NCBI GenBank assembly: GCA_020444265.1
Contig: JAHLLH010000007.1
Coordinates: 153,918-217,917 of the forward strand
Direction: 5' to 3'
DNA from: a bacterium
GTDB lineage: Bacteria > Electryoneota > Electryoneia > Electryoneales > Electryoneaceae
Length of the DNA stretch: 64,000 nucleotides
Under the pieces are notes generated by a model. The model ran no database searches. It was not told where the DNA came from and worked only from the letters and a program-made list of their open reading frames with translations. Both the position numbers and the translations under genes were made by a program. Shown here one piece after another: positions 25,686 through 35,000 of the stretch; the stretch's first letter is position 1; every line of letters starts with the position of its first letter.

Positions 25686-28079
25686 ATGCCCGCGCGTCCG
25701 AAACGGCTCTATGTGATCCACCATTCCCACACCGACATCGGCTACACCGAGACCCAGAAACGGATCGAGCGTTGGCAGATCGACTACATCCGTCAGGCGC
25801 TCGCGATCCTCGACCGCGCGAAGCAGGACAAACCGGAGTGGAAGGGTTTCCGCTGGCAGTGCGAGATTTTCTGGGTCGTTGAACGGTTTCTTGCGGGGGC
25901 GACGGACAGCGAAAAAGCCCGTTTCGAGCAGGCGGTACGCGAGGGCGACATCGGCCTGTCAGGCAACATGCTCAACCTGAACGAGCTCGCTGGACCGACC
26001 CTGTTGGACCGTGTCACACGGCGCGCCATCCGCTACGGTCAGGAGATCGGGGTACCCATCGAGAGCGCCCTGATGGCGGACATCAATGGCTTCGGCTGGG
26101 GCAGCTGCCAGACCCTGCTCGACCATGGCATCCGCAACATGTTCACCTGCATCAACGAGCATCATGGCCATTGTCCGTTCCCACGTCACACCCCCTTCTG
26201 GTGGGAGGCGCCGGACGGCGAACGTCTGCTGGTCTGGCACGGTGCGCACTACCATTTTGGCAATGAACTCGGTCTTGTGCCAGAGGCGATCTCGTCGTAT
26301 ACGATCAAGGATGATTGCGATGCGGAGATGATCTATGGCGACAACTGGCCGGTGGCGGAACGACGAATCCCGCGTCTCTTTGACCAGCTCGAAGCGGAAG
26401 GCTACCCGCTCGATTTCCTCGGGGTGATGGCCTCCGGCCTGCGCAGCGACAATGGGCCGCCCAACCCACGGATCAGTGAGACGATCCAGCGTTGGAACGA
26501 GGTCCACGGTGGCGAGATTACCATCGACATGGTCACCCTCGAGCAGTTCTTCGAGGTGTTGCGCGAGGAGATGGGCGAGCTGCCGGTCTATCGCGGCGAC
26601 TGGCCCGACTGGTGGTCCGATGGGCTCGCATCACTGCCCTTGGCAACCCGTCAATTCCGCGAGGCGCAACGTTCCTGGCATCTGCTGAACCGTCTGGTGG
26701 AATCCTTCCCCGAGATCCCTGAGCTTGAGAGCCAGAAAATCGAGGAGAACCTGCTGCTCTACGCCGAGCACACCTTCGGCCATTCCGATGCGATGGGCGA
26801 CCCCTGGCTGGAGATAGTCCATTCGATCTCATCACGTAAACAGGCCTACGCGGTCGAGGCGCTGCAAGAGGTCGAGGACCAGCTCGATGCGGCAAAAATT
26901 GCGCTCGGCGGATCAACGTTCCGTGCCGATTTGCCGTTGCGCTATACGGTCCTCAACCCGTGGCAGCACTCGTTGACGACCATCATCGGCCTCGGGGTTG
27001 GGCATCAGGAATACCACGAGAAAAAGCTGCATCGTGGGGTGAAGGTAACCCGACTTGACACAGGCGAGCCCCTTGTCCATCAGGCGCGTGCGGTGCCACG
27101 GGGTGCGGAATTTCTTGTCCAGCTCACCCTCGAGCCGGGACAACGTGTTGAGCTTGCCATCGAACCGACCCTCGAGAACGATACCCCGGTCGAAACGGCT
27201 GTCGTTGCCAATGAACTCGACTCCCTGACCGATCCGCCGACGAGTATCGTGACTCCCTTCAGCACGATCCGTTGGGCGGAGGGGAAAGGTCTCGTTGAGT
27301 GGCTGGATGGGGCGGGGGTTTCCCTGCTACGCGAGGAGCATCCTCATGCGCCTTTCGCGCCGGTCTACGAGCGCACGCCGGAAGCGCGTGGGGTTCAGCA
27401 GCGCGCGGTCCGTTGGGCGATGCACATGAACCGGAAGGGGGAGCAGGTTGAACGGTTTGAAAGCCGTTTCACCGGCGCGACCTGGCTGGACCGTGGCCCG
27501 CTGCTGCAACGTGTCATCCTCGGTTTCGAGCTGGAAGGGGTGGAGCATGGGACCGTGGAACTGCAGGCGTGGAACGGTGCACCGCGTGTCGATGTCGCGG
27601 TGCGTCTGAACAAGGAAAGCCGCTGGGAACCGGAAAATCTTTATATCCCGTTGCCCTTCAGCAGCGGCAGCGGACGTGAGCTCTGGCTGGCGAAGACCGG
27701 CGCTGCGGTCCGTCCACGGATCGACCAGATCCCCGGCACCCTGACCGATTGGTACTGCGTGCAGGAAGGGCTCGCGCTGGTCGGCGACCAGAACGGCCTC
27801 GCCATTGCCTGCCCCGACGCTCCCCTGATCCAAACCGGCCCCCTCGACCCCGGCGACCGTCCTTTGCACGACCCGTCCACCCCAGCCCCCGACCCGGAGT
27901 TTTTGTACGCCTGGGCAATGACCAACTACTGGGAGACCAACTTCGAAGCCTCCCTCGCCGGCTTCCACGAGTTCCGCTTCACCGTCTCCTGGGATCAGTC
28001 AGCGACCACCCCCGAATCCACCCTGAACCACCTTCGGCATTTAGGGCATCAGGCGGTGGTGTTGAGGCAGAAGCCGTAG
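25686..28079 (+). CDS. GH38-like alpha-mannosidase family protein
   Basis: 797 residues. The ATG at 25686 lies five bases after GGAG, and the protein then opens directly with MPARPKRLYVIHHSHTDIGYT, where His15 and Asp17 match the zinc ligands of GH38. Asp132 in MADINGFGWG fits the GH38 nucleophile position, and HTFGHSDAMGDPW lies near residue 360. The rest is beta-rich, as in GH38 C-terminal domains. No signal peptide is seen, so it is probably cytoplasmic and would act on imported oligosaccharides. Some proteins of this layout are grouped as uncharacterised GH38 relatives (DUF5054-like), so mannosidase activity is not certain. It is divergent from the sulfotransferase and convergent with the remnant at 28139. 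Confidence 0.82.
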   Translation: MPARPKRLYVIHHSHTDIGYTETQKRIERWQIDYIRQALAILDRAKQDKPEWKGFRWQCEIFWVVERFLAGATDSEKARFEQAVREGDIGLSGNMLNLNELAGPTLLDRVTRRAIRYGQEIGVPIESALMADINGFGWGSCQTLLDHGIRNMFTCINEHHGHCPFPRHTPFWWEAPDGERLLVWHGAHYHFGNELGLVPEAISSYTIKDDCDAEMIYGDNWPVAERRIPRLFDQLEAEGYPLDFLGVMASGLRSDNGPPNPRISETIQRWNEVHGGEITIDMVTLEQFFEVLREEMGELPVYRGDWPDWWSDGLASLPLATRQFREAQRSWHLLNRLVESFPEIPELESQKIEENLLLYAEHTFGHSDAMGDPWLEIVHSISSRKQAYAVEALQEVEDQLDAAKIALGGSTFRADLPLRYTVLNPWQHSLTTIIGLGVGHQEYHEKKLHRGVKVTRLDTGEPLVHQARAVPRGAEFLVQLTLEPGQRVELAIEPTLENDTPVETAVVANELDSLTDPPTSIVTPFSTIRWAEGKGLVEWLDGAGVSLLREEHPHAPFAPVYERTPEARGVQQRAVRWAMHMNRKGEQVERFESRFTGATWLDRGPLLQRVILGFELEGVEHGTVELQAWNGAPRVDVAVRLNKESRWEPENLYIPLPFSSGSGRELWLAKTGAAVRPRIDQIPGTLTDWYCVQEGLALVGDQNGLAIACPDAPLIQTGPLDPGDRPLHDPSTPAPDPEFLYAWAMTNYWETNFEASLAGFHEFRFTVSWDQSATTPESTLNHLRHLGHQAVVLRQKP

Positions 28080-28087
28080 CGTGAGAA

Positions 28088-28113
28088 AAAGGCCGCACAT
28101 CTGTGCGGCCTTT
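28088..28113. terminator. Bidirectional terminator between convergent genes
   Basis: AAAGGCCGCACA and TGTGCGGCCTTT form a perfect 12-base stem with loop TC. The A and T runs at the two feet allow it to work in both directions. Confidence 0.85.
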
Positions 28114-28138
28114 ATGTTAGTCCAATTCTTCCCCCCGT

Positions 28139-28425
28139 CTACTTCATCAACACCACCTTCTCCACGGCATACAACTGCCCGGGCACGGTGGCGTGGAGGA
28201 AGTAGAGGCCGGTGGGGAGGGGGTGGGCGTCGAGGGTGAAGCGTTGCTGGCCGGGGGGGTAGGGGCCGTCGGCGAGGGTGGCGACCTGTTGGCCGATGAC
28301 GTTGAAGAGACGCAGCGAAAGTGTGGCAGCGCGATGAGGACGGTCCTGGTCGCGTTGAAGGGATTCGGGAACGTCTTCGCCCAGTTCGTCTTGCATAACT
28401 CGCGGGTAATCGTCCGGGGGGTCAC
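28139..28425 (-). pseudogene. Frameshifted remnant of a T9SS-sorted protein
   Basis: The minus strand encodes TFPNPFNATRTVLIALP in one frame and LRLFNVIGQQVATLADG to VEKVVLMK in another. Compared with the intact tail of the cytochrome gene at 29691, ten bases are missing near 28327, which breaks the sorting domain. Over about 170 bases the DNA is nearly identical to that tail. No N-terminal domain remains upstream. A duplicated 3' end or the relic of a lost surface protein explains it best. Confidence 0.75.
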
Positions 28426-28516
28426 ATCTCGAAGAAGAGTAGGACATTATCCGGGATCCATCAAAGCGACATACCTTGCGCGATATGGTGGTTTTCGGCG
28501 AGGATATAAGTCCGGG

Positions 28517-29515
28517 CTACGCTTTTCTGCTTTTTATCTTCGCCTCGAGGGCTTTCAATTCAGCATCATCTTCATGGTCAGCTTCGCGGGCATCCTTCAG
28601 TTTACGCTGCTGATCGTATTCCAGAAAACGCTCCGAGGTTTCTTTCTCCATCTGAGCATGGCTGATCGATCCAGCATGCTCAAGCAGAGGGAAACCATTG
28701 GACGTGATAATCTGATCGATATTCTGTTTCCAGAAACTCATCCGAGTTTGCTGACGTGCCTTGGCACGTAGTTCTGCTGTTTCGAGGAAGATGACGACCA
28801 GTCGGTTTAGCGTGTCGATCTCATCTTCGTTCAGGTAGTTTTTGGCCACGAGGATGTCTGATTTGCGGACTTTATCACCTTTCCAGTGCATCAGGCCAAA
28901 ATTCGGGTCATTCCTATCCGCACGAGCGATGACAAGTTCTGCCGCTGTTTTGCGGGTGACAGCATAGAGCAGGAGGTTTTGGACCACCGCAAAGAACTGG
29001 TGAGTTGCCTGGTCTGTTTTATCATAGTCACTACTGAGTGCAAAGAGGTCACGTACCTTCTGATAGAACCGCTTTTCCGATGCCCGGATATCCCGAATAC
29101 GTTCGAGCATCTCATCGAAGTAATCCGGTCGTCCATCCGGGTTCTTCAGCCGCTCGTCATCCATCACGAATCCCTTGACCAGGAACTCCTTCAGGACGGT
29201 TGTAGCCCAGCGGCGGAATTGCACTCCTCGCTGTGATCGGACACGGTAACCCACGGCCAGAATGGCATCGAGGTTGTAGAGTTGGATTTCGTAGTTTTTT
29301 CCGTCTGAGGCAGTTGTCAAGGATTCCTTGACAACTGAATCCAGTTCGAGTTCACCGTCTTCAAAGATGTTCTTTAGGTGCAAGGAGATATTCTGTTTCG
29401 AGGTATCAAATAGTTCCGCCATCTCCCGCTGAGTCAGCCAGACGGTTTGCTGGTCTGTTCGCAGGTTGATCTGGCTTTTGCCATCGTCAGTGGTGTAAAG
29501 GATGATGTCGTTCAT
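28517..29515 (-). CDS. rhuM: RhuM family protein
   Basis: 332 residues. The ATG at 29515 gives MNDIILYTTDDGKSQINLR, the usual RhuM opening; an upstream in-frame start would add unrelated sequence. Residues about 20-60 (VWLTQREMAELFDTSKQNIS) look like a helix-turn-helix. LYNLDAILAVGYRVRSQRG and FRRWATTVLKEFLVKGF follow, both characteristic of RhuM/virulence-protein homologues. The C-terminal half is helical and charged. The family is widespread on genomic islands; its biochemical role is not established, and a nucleic-acid-binding or toxin-antitoxin-like role is sometimes suggested. Here it sits alone between two copies of a sorting-domain tail, with a palindrome upstream at 29599, which fits recent acquisition. 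Confidence 0.9.
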   Translation of the reverse strand: MNDIILYTTDDGKSQINLRTDQQTVWLTQREMAELFDTSKQNISLHLKNIFEDGELELDSVVKESLTTASDGKNYEIQLYNLDAILAVGYRVRSQRGVQFRRWATTVLKEFLVKGFVMDDERLKNPDGRPDYFDEMLERIRDIRASEKRFYQKVRDLFALSSDYDKTDQATHQFFAVVQNLLLYAVTRKTAAELVIARADRNDPNFGLMHWKGDKVRKSDILVAKNYLNEDEIDTLNRLVVIFLETAELRAKARQQTRMSFWKQNIDQIITSNGFPLLEHAGSISHAQMEKETSERFLEYDQQRKLKDAREADHEDDAELKALEAKIKSRKA

Positions 29516-29598
29516 GCTGGCTGGACCTTTTCGGGCGAGTGACGTTTCGCCTGTTCCTGAGGGCATTCGCCCCGGGTGTCATCGAAAGATGGCGCCGG

Positions 29599-29612
29599 TT
29601 TCACATGTGAAA
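29599..29612. promoter_or_regulatory. Perfect 14-base palindrome upstream of rhuM
   Basis: TTTCACATGTGAAA is self-complementary and lies 84 bases before the rhuM start on its strand. Self-regulation through the HTH-like N-terminus of RhuM is possible but inferred. Confidence 0.4.
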
Positions 29613-29690
29613 TCGAATAGCCCCTGAAGGTAATGAAACTCACCCTCAGAGGCCAGACAGACCGAAGCGTTCGTTCAAGCAACTCCCCCT

Positions 29691-31538
29691 CTACTTCACC
29701 AACACCACCTTTTCCACCGCATGCAATTGCCCTGGCACGGTGGCGTGGAGGAAGTAGAGGCCGGTGGGGAGGGGGTGGGCGTCGAGGGTGAAGCGTTGCT
29801 GGCCGGGGGGGTAGGGGCCGTCGGCGAGGGTGGCGACCTGTTGGCCGATGACGTTGAAGAGACGCAGCGAAAGCGTGGCCGGGACAGGCAGCGCGATGAG
29901 GACGGTCAGCGTCGGGTTGAAGGGGTTGGGATAGGCCCTCGTCAGCGCGAAACGGCTCGGGATCGTGGGGGAATCGTCCGGCAGGGCGGAGGCGACCCAC
30001 TCGGCGGCGGCGATGGTCGCCGGGGTGGTGTCGGTGGTGTGGTAGTAGTCGATGAACGCCTCCGCCGCTTCGGTACCTGTCTGCTCGAGCTGATCCACAA
30101 GGTGGTTGCTGAGGGGACGATAGAGCAGCTCGACCGTCACACGGGTTGCTGTGCCGGGCAGGGGGACAATCAGCGCATCACTGCCGGGCAGGAAGGTATC
30201 GTCCTCGAGCACCGCACCCGCCGGAGCGGTGGTGTCAGCGGCGGGACCATCGGCCTGCCAGCCTGCGGGCAGGAGGCGGTTGTCCTTGAGCATCGTCGAG
30301 GCGCGCAGCAGGGTCAGGGTCGGGTTGCCGAGATGGTCGCCCAGTATCGTCTCGTAAATCTGCACATCGTCCGCGCTGTGCAGCGTATCGTGATGCACCT
30401 CAAACGGGGCTGTTTCGCTCTCAATCGAACCATCCTCCAGCAGCCTGCCCGATTCGAAAAGAACCGTCCCCTCCCCATCCCACGCGGTCAGATGCAGCCA
30501 CATCTGACGGAAGGGAATCCCGGTCGGGAATTTGTGGCCCGCACGGTTCTGGAGCAGGACGGTGGCGATGAGCCCCTCGCCCTCCGCTTCGACCGTCAGC
30601 TCGAGTTCGGCACCGGATTCGAGCATCTCCTGGGCACGGGTTTCCGTGGCGAGAAACTGGTCCGCCGTCGCGGTCGCCCCGATCGCAGCCCCGTGCGCGG
30701 CCAGGAGACGCGGCATCAGGATGTTTCCGCCAACAAATTCATGCTGGAAGAAGGGGGAGCGTTCCGTGTTGTCCCAGGGTGGCACGGTCGCGATGTCCTG
30801 CGGGCCCTGGCTGGTCAGCATGTGGCAGCCCTGGCACTGCTGATCCTCGCTCGGGTAGAGGCTATTCAGCCATTCGAGGTAGGGGGTCTGCTCGGCGAAC
30901 TCCCCGATGATCTCGCCCTCGTCGTTGACGGTAGGCGTAAAGAGGGTGTGGCAGGTGGCGCAGAGCTGGGAATCGTTGACCTGCTCCCCGAAGGTCGGCA
31001 GGTAGCCGGTTTGCATCTGCATCGGTCCGGTCAGCGGGTTGGTGTAGGGTCCGTAGATGGTGGCCGCATCGGTGATCTCGTACCCGCCGCTCCAGCTTTC
31101 GGGAGAGGGCAGGTTGGCCGCCTGGATCTGGTGGCAGAGGGTGCAGGAGACCCCATCATTCGCGAGGGGATCGGCGGCCAGTTCCGCCATGGAGTAGTCG
31201 GATGCTCCGCCGTGGATCGCTTCGGCATTGCCGAGGGGACCGTGGCAACGAGTGCAGCGTGTTTCGATCAACGTCTGCAAAGCGGGGTAGGACGCGACCT
31301 CCTCGCTGACCACCGCACGCCAGAGCGGGTCCTTGGAGGAGTTACCCATCATCGTCGAACGCCACTGGGTAATGGGCGAAATGTCCTCGCCGTCCTCGTT
31401 CATGATAGAACCATTGGATGTATGGCAGAGCTGGCAATTTCCGCTTCCGGAAAAGAGGGTGGAGGTGCCGGTCGGCAGCTGCTGCGCCAAAACGGGAAGG
31501 CTGATGAAAAACAGGGCTATGAGTACGGGGAGACGCAT
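29691..31538 (-). CDS. Secreted pentahaem c-type cytochrome with T9SS tail
   Basis: 615 residues. The ATG at 31538 starts a signal peptide (MRLPVLIALFFISLPVLAQ) and follows GGAG. Five CXXCH haem sites are visible: Cys35-His39 (CQLCH), Cys95-His99 (CTRCH), Cys132-His136 (CTLCH), Cys193-His197 (CATCH) and Cys235-His239 (CQGCH), all in the first 240 residues. A beta-rich region follows (about 260-530), then AYPNPFNPT, LFNVIGQQV and GLYFLHA, a type IX sorting domain. The layout implies an exported electron-transfer protein placed on the cell surface or released. Possible roles are extracellular electron transfer or redox enzymology like cytochrome c554 relatives; no partner oxidoreductase is adjacent. 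Its tail matches the remnant at 28139. Confidence 0.9.
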   Translation of the reverse strand: MRLPVLIALFFISLPVLAQQLPTGTSTLFSGSGNCQLCHTSNGSIMNEDGEDISPITQWRSTMMGNSSKDPLWRAVVSEEVASYPALQTLIETRCTRCHGPLGNAEAIHGGASDYSMAELAADPLANDGVSCTLCHQIQAANLPSPESWSGGYEITDAATIYGPYTNPLTGPMQMQTGYLPTFGEQVNDSQLCATCHTLFTPTVNDEGEIIGEFAEQTPYLEWLNSLYPSEDQQCQGCHMLTSQGPQDIATVPPWDNTERSPFFQHEFVGGNILMPRLLAAHGAAIGATATADQFLATETRAQEMLESGAELELTVEAEGEGLIATVLLQNRAGHKFPTGIPFRQMWLHLTAWDGEGTVLFESGRLLEDGSIESETAPFEVHHDTLHSADDVQIYETILGDHLGNPTLTLLRASTMLKDNRLLPAGWQADGPAADTTAPAGAVLEDDTFLPGSDALIVPLPGTATRVTVELLYRPLSNHLVDQLEQTGTEAAEAFIDYYHTTDTTPATIAAAEWVASALPDDSPTIPSRFALTRAYPNPFNPTLTVLIALPVPATLSLRLFNVIGQQVATLADGPYPPGQQRFTLDAHPLPTGLYFLHATVPGQLHAVEKVVLVK

Positions 31539-32046
31539 GCTGTACTCCGAGATTATGTCGAAGAAGGGGGGAGGATGGATTTTAAAGTACAGCGGACGTC
31601 CGACTGTATCACGGAATAAGGAGAGGCAAACTGTGGGGGTTGGGCCAAGCAGCGGAGCGTCCAGGGTGGCGAGGGCAGAAAGCTTTACTACTGCCTTGGG
31701 CACACATTCCTATCGGATCCAGCGGGTTTTCAGACGGTACTTCGCGTTTTTATGAACGTATAAAGAGAAAGAAACAAGTAGTACCTGCCTGGCAACAAGG
31801 TCTCCTCTATCAACAGAGTATTGACGTTGATACACCAATATCTAAAAGTAGTATCGGAATATCTGGATTTGAACTATCTGCAATTGAGAATAATTTCCCA
31901 TAGATAATCCATGCAGATTAGGTACTATGTTGAATGTGCTGATTTTGGAGTCATTGAAGTCTGCGCACCGGTTTATTTTCTCTGATCTTTCACGTTTTTC
32001 CGGACCACACCAAGCAATAGACTCTTATGATCCTGGGGGGATTGTC
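31539..32046. other. AT-rich divergent intergenic region
   Basis: 508 bases between the cytochrome and the giant surface protein. Base composition drops towards AT from about 31740 onward, matching the downstream gene. A GGTACT / AGTACC inverted repeat spans about 31736-31788. No recognisable gene or RNA was found; GGGGGGA just before 32047 is the ribosome site of the next gene. Confidence 0.5.
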
Positions 32047-35000
32047 ATGAGGCATCTGTCTATTTTTTGTCTGCTTATCCTTGTAATGCTACTTGCTTCC
32101 CCACTGTACGCATTGACTTCGTACGAAGCAGCAAAATCCGAGAAAGAGAATCATGACATTCTCCTCGAATCACTAATACAATCCTACGAAAACCGCGATC
32201 AGCTTTCTGACGAGCAAACGAAACTGCTTCAACAGAGTGGATACTTTTTTGATTCAAGAGAGAGTGGAACACTCGATTTAGACGAGGTTCTTCCCCTCTT
32301 CTACGAGTCATTTGAGTACACCGATCTGAATGAACTTATTGCTGCCGGGTGGACGGTTCTTGATGGCGGTTCCCCGGGCCCAACGGCACCCTGGCACACA
32401 TGGACGATACAGACTACACATCGTGGTACAGAACACGTTCTTGATGATACTGCACCGTATATCATCGTTGATTCAGATAGAGCGGGCTCCTATGATATGG
32501 ACGAGTCCCTTGTAACGCCTGTGTTAGACGCATCCAATTTCATCGATTTGGTCCTCTCGTTCGATTACGCATACAAAGGCTACTCTGCACCAAACGAGCA
32601 GGGAGAAGTTTTATACAGTATCGATGGTGGGATGGCTTGGACATCGCTGGTTACTTTCACAACTCCGTCAACACAGGTAGTTCAGGAATATCCTTACTCG
32701 ATCGCACTTCCTGCTGACGCTGATTTGTCTTCAAATCTTCAGATCAAATTCCGTTATTATGGCGCTAATTATGATTACTGGTGGGCGGTAGACAATGTAA
32801 CCGTCAGTGGGGAACTGCTAGCAGGTACACTTGTTGGTACTGTTACCGACGATGAAACCTCGCTTCCCGTTGAAGGTGTGGCAGTCTCCATAGACGGGAC
32901 AGAACTGTCAACGCTTACGGATATCGACGGGTACTATACCATACCGACCGTTGGGCAGGGGACTCATAGTGTCACCTACCTCAAAACGCGGTATTTTCCG
33001 CAAACGATACATGACATCGTGATTGTTCTGGATCAATCGACAACTCAGAATGTTCAGTTGGTACCAGCTAATTTCAACCTGTCAGGAACTGTTACATCTG
33101 TAGGTGATCAAAATATACCATTGGAAGGTGTTACAGTTGAATCAATGGAAGAGGGTATATCGACTGTAACGGATCAAAACGGTTTTTACGATTTTGGCCT
33201 GATTGGTGCCGGTCTTCATACACTGATTGTGACACCAGACAATGAAGATTTTACTCCATGGTGTCACGATGATCAGGTCAGTATAAATCTGGTTGAAGAT
33301 ACAGCTCTTGATCTGAGTCTCGATGAGATTATGCCTCCCCAGGCGTTGGGAAGCAATCAGTATGATGCTTCAACGATTGAGCTTTTCTGGGATCCACCTG
33401 CAAATCAGATTGATACACCTGCTCACCTGCTACAAGAGCGGATAGATCAAATGCTCGCAGCGAATGACAGAATTCTGGCAGAGGGAACGGCTGAAGAGCT
33501 GGCAAAACACGCAGAATTCACTCGTGAACTGAACATTCTGATCAGCAGAAGCAATCAACTTGAAAGACCTTCCATCGGTCTTGATGACCTTGAATCAAAC
33601 TTTCTCGGTTACAGAATCTACATTGACGATGTTCTCCAACCTGAGATTATTTCCGGTACTTCCACACTGGTAAACAATCTGAACACTGGACAGCTCTACA
33701 GTTTTGATGTAGCTGCTGATTACGGTTACGGTGATGAATACCTGATTCCGACCAACGAACCCATTTCCACTCGACCCCTGCCAGGAACGGACTCCCGTTG
33801 GGTATACGAAGAGGTTCCCTACGGCTGGACTGAAATATCTCCAGATGCAGGAGGAACTGGGACACCAGTACCAAACTGGGGTGATGACGAAAATTCGGGA
33901 TGGTTGGAATGGGGAACTGGCCAGTCATTCACTCTTTACGATGTTGAGGAGACAGGTTTCTCAATCTGTTCCAACGGCTGGATATCTCTCGACAGGGGCA
34001 GTGCAGGAAACACAGCAATCAGACCAAGAATTGGGAGTAGTTCAAGCCCCAATCTGATCGTTTCTCTTCTTGGTATCGATACGGATACTGGTGATAGAGA
34101 CTGCGGCTACTGGTGGAAAGCTGATGCAGATAATCATGTAGTTGTTGTTCAATACCAGAACCGGTATTACGCAAATACTGATCCCCTCTACATCTATCAA
34201 GCCATTTTTAATACTGCTGACAACACGATAACCATGTCCTACAATACGGCTGGTCCCAATAGTGAATGGCATGGTCACTCAGCAATAGAAAGTGGAATTG
34301 AGAACGCCACAGGATCTGAAGGTGTGATTCTTCCGAACAGCTCCATCAGCAACCAGACATCATTCCAATTTTCCTATAGACCATCTGTAAGTGAGTGGGT
34401 AAGCTTCCAGGGAGAAATCACCAATATTCAAGATGGTAGCTCGATAGAAGGCGTTCAGGTGACAGCCATCTCGATAGGAACAGGACTCGATTTTACCGCC
34501 GAATCGGACCTTAACGGCAACTATCAACTCCTCGTTGATAGAGACCTTGAACCTTTTACGATCACTTATTCGCACGAGGAATATGTGGAATCCGTTGATA
34601 ATGATGTAACACTTCTGCCAGGCGAATTTTTTACTACACACAATAAACAGTTGTCCCCCATCGGAAGCATCTCTGGAACAGTATTCGACCAGATCACCCT
34701 CGAACCTGTAGCATTTGCGGAAGTATCAGCCGAGTTGACAGCCGGTGATGGTCTCTGGAGTGTTACCGCTGATGAAAACGGATTCTATGAATTTGTTCGT
34801 CTATTTGATCGTTCTCAAGCCTATACGGTTTCAGCGAATTCCGAAGAACACCTTCCGCTGGATGCCGTACTGGTTGAGTTTCAGGAGGATCAATACGCTG
34901 TAACGGCAGATATTTTTCTCAACCCATTGGGTCGTATTACCGGAACGATCTATGATCTTGTTACAGAACTCCCAATTCCCTATCCGGAGGTAACAATCCA

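Noticed and set aside
29721..31619. A 632-codon plus-strand frame opposite the cytochrome gene
   Set aside because: It reads as the Gly/Val/Glu-rich complement of the cytochrome gene; haem motifs and signal peptide are on the minus strand.
31640..31903. 87-codon plus-strand frame before the giant surface protein
   Set aside because: No ribosome site, mixed composition across the AT boundary and no recognisable motif.
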